Source of the DNA: Deltaproteobacteria bacterium
GTDB taxonomy: Bacteria > Desulfobacterota > DSM-4660 > Desulfatiglandales > HGW-15
Assembly (NCBI GenBank): GCA_019308525.1
Contig: JAFDIC010000083.1
Location: forward strand, 1 to 11,339
Reading direction: 5' to 3'
Length of the DNA: 11,339 nucleotides
Part shown: piece after piece, positions 1 through 7,342 of the stretch
How the letters are laid out: each line of letters opens with the position of its first letter
Numbering within the stretch: position 1 is the stretch's first letter
The notes under the pieces: model-generated
Databases searched by the model: none
What the model was told of the DNA's origin: nothing
The model's input: the letters and a program-made list of their open reading frames with translations, nothing else
Program-made: the position numbers and the translations under genes

Positions 1-148
1 GGTAGGTTTTGGAGCATCGTGGTGTCCTGTACCGGCCAACCCCCCAAGCTGGTCTAGGAACCATCCCTCCTGATTCCCGGCTGAAAGGCTATCTTTCCAT
101 AGTTACTTTCGCAATCCCCTCAATACATGTCGAGCGGCTGACTCCGGT

Positions 149-832
149 TCACAGGGGCTCTTTCCATCCGCACCTCAGGTCTTCCAGCGCATAACCCTCT
201 GCCATCTCATCTTCGATCTCCTTCCTGAGGGCCTCGAAGGACTCCGGGTCGAGTCGCCTCGGGACCAGGAAAGGTCTTCCCCAGCGTATGACAACCGTGC
301 TCATGGGTTTTGGAACGAGAAAACGATCCCAGCTTTTCATCAGCCAGGCCCTGTCAGCGGTTACGTATATCGGCACTATCGCCGCACCGGTTACCTGAGC
401 CATTTGAATCAACCCTGGCTTGACCACTCCTTTTGGGCCAAGGGGTCCGTCAACTATGTGGACGGCCCCCTGACTCCCTCTCAATTCCCTCAGAATGGTC
501 ATCAGAGCCTTCCTCCCTCCCCGGGTACTGGAGCCCCTTACAGGCCGAAGGCCAAGCCTTTCTGCGATAGGCGAGACGAGATCTCCGTCCCTGCTCTGGC
601 TTATCATGATGCACGCGTTGAAACTCTTGAATCTCTTTACATAGCGCAAAGAGGGGAGGATTCTCTGGTGCCAAAGGGCTACGATGATTCGGCGCCGGGA
701 CTTCAAGGTCTCAAAGAGATCTTCCTCTCCCGTCACCCTGAATCTCAAGAGTGACAGGTAGGCCTGAAGGAAATAGTAGGCGCATGGCACAAACACATGT
801 TTAGAGAAATTGGGCGGTAAGTAGAATGCCAA
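149..832 (-). CDS. DUF374/LpxJ-type lysophospholipid acyltransferase family protein
   Basis: Predicted membrane-associated acyltransferase of the DUF374 branch of the lysophospholipid acyltransferase superfamily. Family knowledge: some members (LpxJ of epsilonproteobacteria) add secondary acyl chains to lipid A; others are uncharacterised. Counting from the TTG at 832, visible motifs are LWHQRILP (53-60), which replaces the HxxxxD box of other acyltransferases; SQSRDGD (78-84); RGSSTRGG (99-106); and VDGPLGPKG (127-135). An N-terminal hydrophobic stretch (about 10-30) probably anchors it to the inner membrane. The length of 227 aa is normal. I chose TTG 832 because AGAGGTGGG (836-844) sits just upstream. 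The in-frame GTG at 850 has no Shine-Dalgarno and would lie only about 10 nt after the transcription start predicted from the promoter at 867-895. The exact acceptor lipid is inference; the family call is firm. Confidence 0.9.
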   Translation of the reverse strand: MAFYLPPNFSKHVFVPCAYYFLQAYLSLLRFRVTGEEDLFETLKSRRRIIVALWHQRILPSLRYVKRFKSFNACIMISQSRDGDLVSPIAERLGLRPVRGSSTRGGRKALMTILRELRGSQGAVHIVDGPLGPKGVVKPGLIQMAQVTGAAIVPIYVTADRAWLMKSWDRFLVPKPMSTVVIRWGRPFLVPRRLDPESFEALRKEIEDEMAEGYALEDLRCGWKEPL

Positions 833-866
833 TATCCCACCTCTATCCACAAGATTGGTGTCCTAA

Positions 867-895
867 TCTATAGGGAAAAACCGCCACTTAATCAA
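867..895 (-). promoter_or_regulatory. Predicted sigma70-type promoter for the DUF374 acyltransferase gene
   Basis: On the minus strand, TTGATT (890-895) and TATAGA (867-872) are separated by exactly 17 bp, each matching 4 of 6 consensus bases. Transcription would start near 860. That leaves too little leader for the GTG at 850 and favours the TTG start at 832. The call rests on sequence pattern only. Confidence 0.45.
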
Positions 896-932
896 GGAGT
901 TTATTTCTTGGCCTTCCTGCCCCGATGATGGG

Positions 933-961
933 TTGAAAGCCCCACCCAATTGCCATATAAA
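933..961 (+). promoter_or_regulatory. Predicted sigma70-type promoter for the AsmA-like gene
   Basis: TTGAAA (933-938) and TATAAA (956-961) are separated by exactly 17 bp, each with 5 of 6 consensus bases, the best promoter match I see in the window. Transcription would begin near 968 and give a leader of roughly 270 nt before the GTG at 1237. The leader includes the heptad-repeat hairpin. It is back to back with the minus promoter at 867-895. Confidence 0.55.
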
Positions 962-1021
962 GAACAGAAGGACAGGGCGGGCCTGGAAATGAACTGCCCT
1001 GGAGCAAGCTGCGGAGCATCA

Positions 1022-1107
1022 AGAATCCAGGAGCCAGAACAGGAGAACCACACACGCGGGTTCATACTAGCCTTGGTCTTCTGGATTCTGACTCCTGGCT
1101 CCTGGAT
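1022..1107. repeat. Degenerate heptanucleotide repeat forming a 13-bp inverted repeat
   Basis: The right part (1079-1106) is four 7-bp units in a row: TTCTGGA, TTCTGAC, TCCTGGC, TCCTGGA. The left part (about 1022-1045) carries the same units in inverse orientation. ATCCAGGAGCCAG (1025-1037) is the exact reverse complement of 1095-1107, giving a 13-bp perfect stem with a 57-nt loop. There is no T tract, so it is not a standard terminator. It lies in the predicted leader of the AsmA-like gene. Arrays of 7-bp degenerate units like these resemble dispersed intergenic repeats of some bacteria; that comparison comes from memory. Confidence 0.65.
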
Positions 1108-1236
1108 ACCTCAGGGCCCATGACACATCCAGGGGCATTATACATGACCATAGGCAGCAGGATGCGGGGAATTAGGCCCTAAAGAGGGCTTTGATCCTTG
1201 TGCGGCCAGGTCCGATCGGGCAGAGGGGTACATTTC

Positions 1237-4200
1237 GTGGCAGGACATGGTAAAATATCTCGGTGGCTGCTGATAGCGGGAATAGTTGTGGTGGTGATCT
1301 CTGTTTCTATCCTGCTGGTATTGCCCAGGCTCGTCAACATCCAACTTGTCAAGACCCGGGTTGAGAGTGTCCTGTCTGAAAAGATCAAGGGGGATGCCCG
1401 GATTGAAGAACTGGATTTCAAGGTTCTGCCCTTCCCCCGAATCACCCTTCGGAACATTGAGATATCCATAAAGAAGAAACTGGAGGGCAGAATTGATACC
1501 TTGATCATTTACCCCCGGCTTTTCCCCCTTCTAAAGGCCAAGCTCATTTTCGATGAGGGCCGCGCCATGGGGCCCGATTTCACAATCTTTCTCCGCTCCA
1601 GGGAAAGGGAGTCGACCGGGGCGACCGGGAGTGCCCCGTTCGGCGACATGGGGGCTCAAATAAGGGCGTACCTGGATGAGATTCTATTCCTCGTGCCCAA
1701 CGCAGACCTGACAGTGAGCAAGGGGAACCTTGTCATCAGGAGGGAGGACAGGGAAATCGCCCGGTTCTGGGAGATAGATTGCAACGTGGATCTTAATTCA
1801 AACAGGGTCCGGGTAGTGGTGGATTCACGGGCGAGCCTCTGGAAGAAAGGGACTATCAAGGCGGTGATGCTGCTGAGAGACTCCAGTGCCACGGGCCATG
1901 TCAGCCTTGAGGGCTTCAGGCCCCATGAAATAGCAAACCATTTCTTGGAGGCCACCCGGTACCGGGTGCGTGACTCCGAGATGGATATTGGGATTGATTT
2001 TGACTTTCACTCCCCAAGAGACATGGACGCCCGAGTTCTTGTCTCCAACCCCCGCCTCACCCTTCTAAGCAGTAAGGAGGCCCTGCCCCTGAAGGGCAAG
2101 AGAATTGAGGGGCGATTTTCCCTTGGGCAAGAAACCATGAAGGTATCAATCAAAGATCTTGTCCTTGATTATCCCAGGCTTTCACTTTCAGGAGACCTAC
2201 AACTGGACATGAGATCCCGGCTTGCGAACGTCGTACTCAAAGGAAAAGGGGTTGAAGTGGAAACCACCAGAGAGGTCATCCTGACCCTGTTCAGGCATGA
2301 ACCTGATGTAGTCCAGGTGTTCCGGATCCTCAGGGGCGGTGAGGTCCCGGAGCTGAGGATCAGTTCCATGGGGACCTCCCTGGGGGAACTGCTGAGCTCG
2401 GACAGCATGCACCTGGAGGGCAGGATTGTGGATGGTGAAATATTCGTCCCTGGCATAGACTTCAACCTCACAGGGGTCAGGGGGAGCGCCAAGGTCGGCA
2501 ATGGGATAATCGAGGGAGAGAACCTACAGGCCTCATTGCAGAATTCCCGCGGGGATGGGGGCAGGCTGAGGCTTGTTTTCAGGGAAAAGCCGGTGGCCTT
2601 TAGCCTGGATATGGGGATTCAGGCTGACCTCTCCCAGCTACACTCTCTCCTCGGCAAAGTCGTGAAGGCGGACTCGGTCAAGAAAGAACTCAGTCTCCTG
2701 AAGGATCTCGAGGGCGTGGCCAGTGGCAGGCTCCACCTGAGTGACACCGCTTCAGGGGTTCAGATAAGCATGGATGTGGTCTCTTTCAGCTTCTCATGCC
2801 AATACCAGAGGTGCCCCTATTCCATCAGTATCAGGGAAGGCAGCCTCCGTCTTTCAGGGGGCGTTGTCGTGGCTGAAAGCGTCAGCGGCACCGTCGGTTC
2901 CTCCTCCTTCAAGGACCTGTCTCTCCGAGTAGACCTTCGCAAAGAGCACATGAGATTCACCGTGGGGCAGGCGGAGATGGACGTTCAAGAAATCTTGTCC
3001 TGGATCAGGGCCTATGGCAAAACAAGCCGCGCCTTGGACCTGGTGGACACACTCACGGGAAGGATCTTCTTCAACAAGCTTGAGATCGAAGGGCCATCGT
3101 ACGCCCCTCAAGAATGGAGCTTTTCAGCGGGGGGCGATATGCGAGGCATTTCCCTGGTGACGAGAGATCCTTTCCCCCCACTGAAGATTATTGAGGGGCG
3201 GTTTTGGACCAAGGGGAATCCAGCAGATCACGTTGGATTCATCCAAGACCTGCGCCTGGAGCTGCTCGACGCCTCCATCAATGCTTCCGGGGCCTTCACG
3301 AACTACCTGAAGGGCCTTGAAGGGGTGGATGCGGAGGTGGAAGGAGAGCTGGGGGAGACATTCATTCGATGGCTCCAGGAACGCCTCTCAATGAGGACCT
3401 ATGCCAGGATCAGGGGCTCCCTGGACCTATCAAGAGGGAGATTCTTTTGGAAATCCGGGGTAACGACTCGTTTTGACGGTGATTTGACATTCGAGAGAGG
3501 ACCCAGGATGCTATTTGCGCTCACGCGCGGGGCAGAGTCCGGCTTGGAGCAGAAGCTGTATTTGGAAGACACTGGCAAGGAGGCCAGGGTATCCATTGTC
3601 ATGGATCCTTCTTTGGAGACCATCGATCTTTCCTTCGAAGGGCAGCTCTCCGCTGAAACCCTGAAAAAGGTCCTTGTTTTCACTGAGCCCCCTTCCGGCT
3701 CCTTGCGGGGGAGTATGAGTGCCCGCATCTTCAGGCATCGCTTGCACCAATCCAAGTTCCAGGGATTCCTGACGCTAGAGGAGGTCACCCTGCCCTTCCT
3801 TCCAACTACCGTTCCTGTGGAGAGATTCACAAACATCCGGATCGAGGCCTCACAGGATGGCGCCATAAGCTTTCAGCCTGCCGAACTCATAGTGGATGGC
3901 ATGGAGCTGGAATTGGACGGGCAAGTCAGGCTCCTGCCGCGAGGTCTTCTCCTGGACCTGGAGCTCTTTGCCCCGTCGCTGGATATCACCACCATGGAAA
4001 AGCTCCTTAAACCTCTTCATGGGAGCAAGAAAAAGGAAGCCATTACCGGGCCGAATTACCCGTCAATCAAAGGGCGGATCAGACTTAGTTCTGAAGAACT
4101 GACTTACGGGGACCTCAAATGGAGTCCCTTTCTTGCCGAGATCCTGATCTCAGGGGAAGGTGCGCGGGTCTCAATAGGAAATGCCAGATTGTGCGGCATA

Positions 4201-4944
4201 ACGACTCGCGGCAATGTTGAACTGGGGGAGGGCAAGGTGGACATAAACCTGGAAGTAGATGCCAGGGAGGCGGAGATGCTTCCCGCCATTTCCTGTCTCT
4301 TTGACAAGGGTCCCCTGGCTACAGGAAGCTTCAATCTCAGTGGAAAGCTGGCCGCAGAGGGAAACCGCACCCAGCTTGCCCGATCATTTCACGGAAACTT
4401 GGCATTCGAGGCGCGGGAAGGAAAGATCAAGAAGAGCATTCCCCTGCAAAATGTCTTGAGCTACCTCAATTTGATAGAGGTCTTTGCCGGAAAATTTCCT
4501 GATCTCCATGCCGAGGGTTTCCCTTACAACTTCGTGAAATCAAAGATATTGGTAAAAGAGGGAAGGCTTTACTTCCAGGAAGGAATCATTGACGCCCCTT
4601 CCATGGAAATCTTTTTCCAGGGCGAACTCGATCCCGTCGCCGATACACTCGATCTCACCCTGATTGTTTCCCCCTTGAGGACCGCGGATAGCATATTGAA
4701 AAACATACCGGTTCTGGGCTATATCACGGGCGGCTCCCTGATTTCCATTGCCTTCAAGGTAAAGGGGCCACGGGATAACCCGAGTGTATCGCCCCTGCCG
4801 CCCTCCGCAGTGGGCGCCGGAATCGTCGGCATGGTAGAGAGGACGCTGAAACTCCCGGTCAAGATCATCGAACCCGTATTCGGCCTTGAGGAGCATCTTC
4901 GAAAGCAGGAATGGCACCAGCCTGAAGAGTTCGACAATCGGTGA
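1237..4944 (+). CDS. AsmA/YhdP-like envelope protein (inter-membrane lipid transport superfamily)
   Basis: A very large (about 1235 aa) AsmA-superfamily protein. Family knowledge: AsmA, YhdP and TamB relatives are anchored in the inner membrane, span the periplasm as long beta-rich grooves and help move phospholipids to the outer membrane. Visible here: one N-terminal transmembrane segment (about residues 9-30, run of VVVVISVSILLVLP); an AsmA-like N-terminal domain with VKTRVESVLSEKI followed by LPFPRITLRNIEIS; a long beta-rich middle; and an AsmA-like C-terminal domain (about 1054-1190) with FPDLHAEGFPY, the IPVLGYITGGS turn and VKGPRDNPSVSPLP. I chose GTG 1237 because AGAGGGG (1222-1228) lies 8 nt upstream and the product then begins just before the membrane segment. 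An upstream in-frame TTG at 1198 is possible and adds 13 residues. The neighbouring divergent acyltransferase supports an envelope-lipid role. Substrate is inferred from the family. Confidence 0.88.
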   Translation: MAGHGKISRWLLIAGIVVVVISVSILLVLPRLVNIQLVKTRVESVLSEKIKGDARIEELDFKVLPFPRITLRNIEISIKKKLEGRIDTLIIYPRLFPLLKAKLIFDEGRAMGPDFTIFLRSRERESTGATGSAPFGDMGAQIRAYLDEILFLVPNADLTVSKGNLVIRREDREIARFWEIDCNVDLNSNRVRVVVDSRASLWKKGTIKAVMLLRDSSATGHVSLEGFRPHEIANHFLEATRYRVRDSEMDIGIDFDFHSPRDMDARVLVSNPRLTLLSSKEALPLKGKRIEGRFSLGQETMKVSIKDLVLDYPRLSLSGDLQLDMRSRLANVVLKGKGVEVETTREVILTLFRHEPDVVQVFRILRGGEVPELRISSMGTSLGELLSSDSMHLEGRIVDGEIFVPGIDFNLTGVRGSAKVGNGIIEGENLQASLQNSRGDGGRLRLVFREKPVAFSLDMGIQADLSQLHSLLGKVVKADSVKKELSLLKDLEGVASGRLHLSDTASGVQISMDVVSFSFSCQYQRCPYSISIREGSLRLSGGVVVAESVSGTVGSSSFKDLSLRVDLRKEHMRFTVGQAEMDVQEILSWIRAYGKTSRALDLVDTLTGRIFFNKLEIEGPSYAPQEWSFSAGGDMRGISLVTRDPFPPLKIIEGRFWTKGNPADHVGFIQDLRLELLDASINASGAFTNYLKGLEGVDAEVEGELGETFIRWLQERLSMRTYARIRGSLDLSRGRFFWKSGVTTRFDGDLTFERGPRMLFALTRGAESGLEQKLYLEDTGKEARVSIVMDPSLETIDLSFEGQLSAETLKKVLVFTEPPSGSLRGSMSARIFRHRLHQSKFQGFLTLEEVTLPFLPTTVPVERFTNIRIEASQDGAISFQPAELIVDGMELELDGQVRLLPRGLLLDLELFAPSLDITTMEKLLKPLHGSKKKEAITGPNYPSIKGRIRLSSEELTYGDLKWSPFLAEILISGEGARVSIGNARLCGITTRGNVELGEGKVDINLEVDAREAEMLPAISCLFDKGPLATGSFNLSGKLAAEGNRTQLARSFHGNLAFEAREGKIKKSIPLQNVLSYLNLIEVFAGKFPDLHAEGFPYNFVKSKILVKEGRLYFQEGIIDAPSMEIFFQGELDPVADTLDLTLIVSPLRTADSILKNIPVLGYITGGSLISIAFKVKGPRDNPSVSPLPPSAVGAGIVGMVERTLKLPVKIIEPVFGLEEHLRKQEWHQPEEFDNR

Positions 4945-4951
4945 CAGGAAT

Positions 4952-5022
4952 CCCGGCAAACAGTTCCGCCGGGGCCCTGCCCGCCCTCTTCCATCAATCG
5001 ACCGCCCCGCAGCAGGCTGCGG
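4952..5022. terminator. Hairpin-rich convergent spacer, possible 3' end of the AsmA-like transcript
   Basis: Just after the stop at 4944 are two clean hairpins. CCCGGC (4952-4957) pairs with GCCGGG (4968-4973) over a 10-nt loop, and CCGCAG (5007-5012) pairs with CTGCGG (5017-5022) over a 4-nt loop. Neither is followed by a T tract, so Rho-independent termination is not established. The second hairpin contains the AGCAGGCTGCGGAG motif also seen at 1003-1016 in near-identical form. Confidence 0.3.
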
Positions 5023-5077
5023 AGAACCGGACCCAAAGAGGGATTAGAAAACAATACTCGCAGAGATGACGTTTCTA

Positions 5078-5098
5078 CCTCCAATCAGTAATTGGAGG
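5078..5098 (-). other. Hairpin over the stop codon of the small lipoprotein gene
   Basis: CCTCCAAT (5078-5085) and ATTGGAGG (5091-5098) form a perfect 8-bp stem with a 5-nt loop, and the TGA stop (5085-5087) lies at the stem-loop junction. No T run follows in either direction, so it may be an RNA-stabilising 3' structure or a Rho-type end and not a simple intrinsic terminator. Confidence 0.4.
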
Positions 5099-5564
5099 GT
5101 ATCTGCTCTTGATATCTCACAAGATCGACACGCACCGTGTTCTCGTCCACAATCCTGGCAAGAACACTATAGCCCGACGTAACGGAAGGCCGTACGATTC
5201 TCGTATATTCCGTCTTAGAGAAATATCCGAATAACTGGTCACCTTGTCGGGCCGTAATCTTGTTGAGGGAGGTCCCATCCTGGATCGCCTCAAGGATAAG
5301 CGACAGGGTTCTCTCATCTTCCACTTTCACCCATCTTTCACCTACCAGTCTGACGCCGTCGTTCTTTGGATCAAACAGTATCCCTATGGGCCGGCTGGGG
5401 GAACCCGCGTAATAGATAAGGAATTTGTCCCGTTCACTTGCCAGATCGCGCGCGGTTAACCCCTTCTCTATTCTTATTTTGGCTCGGCTTTGCGCACACG
5501 CGGACATGAAAAGCAGCAAGCCAATCCCAATGATCAATAAACCCACTTTTGTCCTGAAATACAT
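5085..5564 (-). CDS. Small predicted lipoprotein of unknown function
   Basis: A 159-aa protein with a typical type II signal peptide: basic start (MYFRTK), hydrophobic core GLLIIGIGLLLF and lipobox MSAC with the acylated cysteine at residue 23. The mature part is about 137 residues, soluble, and I do not recognise a domain. It reads as mixed alpha/beta with an acidic character and could sit at either membrane. The start is well supported by GGAGGAG just upstream of the ATG at 5564. It is the last gene of the minus-strand block, 52 nt after the TraB-like gene. Its stop codon lies inside an 8-bp hairpin (5078-5098). The lipoprotein call is solid; the function is unknown. Confidence 0.85.
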   Translation of the reverse strand: MYFRTKVGLLIIGIGLLLFMSACAQSRAKIRIEKGLTARDLASERDKFLIYYAGSPSRPIGILFDPKNDGVRLVGERWVKVEDERTLSLILEAIQDGTSLNKITARQGDQLFGYFSKTEYTRIVRPSVTSGYSVLARIVDENTVRVDLVRYQEQIPSNY

Positions 5565-5616
5565 TTTTCACTCCTCCAATCTTTGATGCCCCTCTTCTTT
5601 CGGCTCTCTCCGCCTC

Positions 5617-6432
5617 TTATTCTCTCGTTTGAGTGAATGTAAAACCATCGGCCTCGGCCAACTCCCTTATGCCGTGCATATGGGGGGCCCCGACACAGAT
5701 AAGGCCCCCCCCTTCCTCAAGGTATTCCTTCATCCTGGCATAGAATACCAGATCCCGCTGATCTATCACGCTGTGGTGCCGACTGGGAAAACCGTAGGCG
5801 TTGGACCTCAGGCCTTCCAAATCACCTTTCAGGTAGCACTCAACATATCCCTCGGCATACTCATCCCAATGCCTGACCCTTTTCAGGAAGTCAAGAATCC
5901 TTTCATAGGAAATGCCTTCCAGGACTTCTATCTGTTCTTCAATACTCTCGAGATGACCTATTTCCTTGCCTGTCTCTTTCGCGAGGCTGTATGCCTCCAA
6001 GTCTACCGAGCTTTCCCACCCCTTTTGTCTTAGAAACTGGGTCCAAAGGGTAAATAATGCCAGCCAGGGCTTCATCCCCCTTATCATGCTGAGAAGGGGG
6101 TCTTCCACGTCAAGCCTTCGACGGCGCAAGACAAAGAGAGACCTTCTCCTTCTGCACGTAGGTATGACGGTCTTCTTGATCTCCGAGACGCTTCTCTCGT
6201 CAAGGTCCCTCAGGAGGGGCGATTCTCCCCCCTCCAACGACCCGGCACGGAGCACCTTTTCCATGCTCTCCCTGTCCAGGGGACCTTCAAACAGAGCTAT
6301 CCTGGACTCATCCAGCATCTTTGACAGGGACTTCTTGAAACTATACGGGAAAAAATGTGCCGTTCCAACAAAAAAGGATCTTTTCCCCTCTTTTTCCACC
6401 TGCCAGGCCATTCTCAGTTCTTTTTGTCTCAT
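5617..6432 (-). CDS. TraB/GumN (TIKI-superfamily) domain protein
   Basis: A 271-aa protein with the landmarks of the TraB/GumN family, whose eukaryotic TIKI relatives are metalloproteases; bacterial members are mostly uncharacterised. Visible: the first GxxH motif FVGTAH (21-26); a conserved glutamate in ALFEG (E49); VDLEAYSLAKETGK then HLESIEEQIEVLEG (143-173), the family's middle signature; QRD (225-227) where many members have RN; and the second GxxH motif VGAPHMHG (247-254). No signal peptide or clear transmembrane helix is seen, so it may be cytoplasmic, unlike exported GumN-type members. Two arginine clusters (94-97 and 103-106) are conspicuous. The ATG at 6432 has only a weak GGGA; residue 8 (6411) is an alternative start. 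It lies 37 nt after the acyltransferase gene and probably shares its transcript. Confidence 0.82.
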   Translation of the reverse strand: MRQKELRMAWQVEKEGKRSFFVGTAHFFPYSFKKSLSKMLDESRIALFEGPLDRESMEKVLRAGSLEGGESPLLRDLDERSVSEIKKTVIPTCRRRRSLFVLRRRRLDVEDPLLSMIRGMKPWLALFTLWTQFLRQKGWESSVDLEAYSLAKETGKEIGHLESIEEQIEVLEGISYERILDFLKRVRHWDEYAEGYVECYLKGDLEGLRSNAYGFPSRHHSVIDQRDLVFYARMKEYLEEGGGLICVGAPHMHGIRELAEADGFTFTQTRE

Positions 6433-6469
6433 CCTTTTCCCAAATAGATCCTAACCCCGGCGGAATGGT

Positions 6470-7342
6470 TCACCCTATTACTCTCTGAAGGGTTTCGAGG
6501 ATGGAGGGCCTCCTCAAAACCAGCTCACACATCTCGTACCTCAAGGTTGGCTTCCCACCCCACTTCTCCTTGAATTTCCTTATTCCCTGGTTCACACCCA
6601 GCCCCAGGTGAACATATCTCTTGCCTTTCTTCCCGCTCAACCTGATCATCTCGTGGCACAAAAGGTCTGAAGCACCTGGGACATAGTTGATCTTGGAATG
6701 GCAGCCTATGACATAGGTAGAAAAGTGTCTTGGTTGCATGTCTACTGCATAAAAGGCGGCCAAGCGGCCCCTCAGGTCCCGTGCATTCAACAGAATCGCC
6801 ATATCCGAATGTCTCAGAACCTGTGGTACCTTAAACAGCAGGTTCTTGACCCTCTCAGGTGGCCTGACCCTGTTTACGAACTCCTCGATGATTTCATCGT
6901 GTTCCCCGGCCATTTCATGGGAAATACCTATGGTCAGCAACGCCCTGGCCTTCCTGACCATACGCTTTAAGCCGCTTTTCGGCTTGCAAGACGTCAAATC
7001 CAGGGTATAGTAGTCATCCTCCTCCCTTTCCCTCGCGGACTCCCTGAGGAAACCGGGTAGTTGGGGGGCTATTATTGAAAGATGGGGAGGGCTGAAAATT
7101 TTTTTTGCCCGCTCGATCGCTTCAACCAGGGAGTCCGGGGAAAATTCCCCTACCAGGGGGTAGCCCACCAGTATGACCCACTCTTGGTTCTTTAGAGCGA
7201 GGAATCGCTTGTCAATGAGAAAGGGCTCGCCGCCTGACAAACTGACCATCAGCCCCAGGCCGTGTTCCGGGACATAGGCATTTTCCAGTATGTAGTCCTC
7301 TTCAGCCCTGGAAATCATGGGACCCCTTGTTTGTTCCATCAT
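6470..7342 (-). CDS. GNAT/FemAB-like acyltransferase
   Basis: A 290-aa soluble protein whose C-terminal half resembles the GNAT_6/FemAB-type fold. It has LDLTSCKPKSGLKRMVRKAR (114-133), typical of the linker with arginine-lysine pairs in FemAB-like proteins. It also has a core strand AFYAVDM (196-202) and the pattern YVHLGLGVNQGIRKFKEKWG (243-262), close to the final helix-strand of this group. Family knowledge: such proteins transfer acyl or aminoacyl groups, in FemAB from aminoacyl-tRNA to peptidoglycan precursors. The substrate here is unknown. The ATG at 7342 overlaps the upstream stop as ATGA, indicating coupling. An in-frame ATG at 7318 has AAGGGG upstream and could be the true start. 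An A8 tract (7099-7106 on the opposite strand) interrupts the early part of the gene. The family call is moderate. Confidence 0.7.
   Translation of the reverse strand: MMEQTRGPMISRAEEDYILENAYVPEHGLGLMVSLSGGEPFLIDKRFLALKNQEWVILVGYPLVGEFSPDSLVEAIERAKKIFSPPHLSIIAPQLPGFLRESAREREEDDYYTLDLTSCKPKSGLKRMVRKARALLTIGISHEMAGEHDEIIEEFVNRVRPPERVKNLLFKVPQVLRHSDMAILLNARDLRGRLAAFYAVDMQPRHFSTYVIGCHSKINYVPGASDLLCHEMIRLSGKKGKRYVHLGLGVNQGIRKFKEKWGGKPTLRYEMCELVLRRPSILETLQRVIG

Larger units (their letters stand above)
833..1236. other. Divergent intergenic region with two promoters, a heptad repeat and a long leader
   Basis: About 400 bases without a convincing gene. From left to right it holds the Shine-Dalgarno (836-844) and minus promoter (867-895) of the acyltransferase gene, the plus promoter (933-961) of the AsmA-like gene, the motif AGCAAGCTGCGGAG (1003-1016), two arrays of degenerate 7-bp units forming an inverted repeat (1022-1107), and a weak GC hairpin with three T (1176-1192). 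The Shine-Dalgarno AGAGGGG of the AsmA-like gene lies at 1222-1228. Two tiny ORFs (989-1123 and 1120-1182) are present but lack clear ribosome binding sites and are probably chance. Confidence 0.5.

Noticed and set aside
9..194. Plus-strand open frame at the left edge (61 codons), and a minus frame starting at 64 and running off the edge
   Set aside because: No recognisable domain; the plus frame overlaps the end of the acyltransferase gene, and the minus ATG has its AGGAGG only 1 nt away, too close for initiation.
989..1182. Two tiny plus-strand ORFs (989-1123 and 1120-1182) overlapping by ATGA in the leader of the AsmA-like gene
   Set aside because: No good Shine-Dalgarno, and the first runs through the heptad repeats, so its sequence is explained by the repeat.
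1176..1192. Terminator-like hairpin GCCCT-AAAG-AGGGC followed by TTT
   Set aside because: Only 5 bp and three T; too weak to call an attenuator.
3399..3866. Minus-strand open frame (155 codons) inside the AsmA-like gene
   Set aside because: The plus strand is one uninterrupted 1235-codon gene with AsmA signatures; the antisense frame has no recognisable domain.
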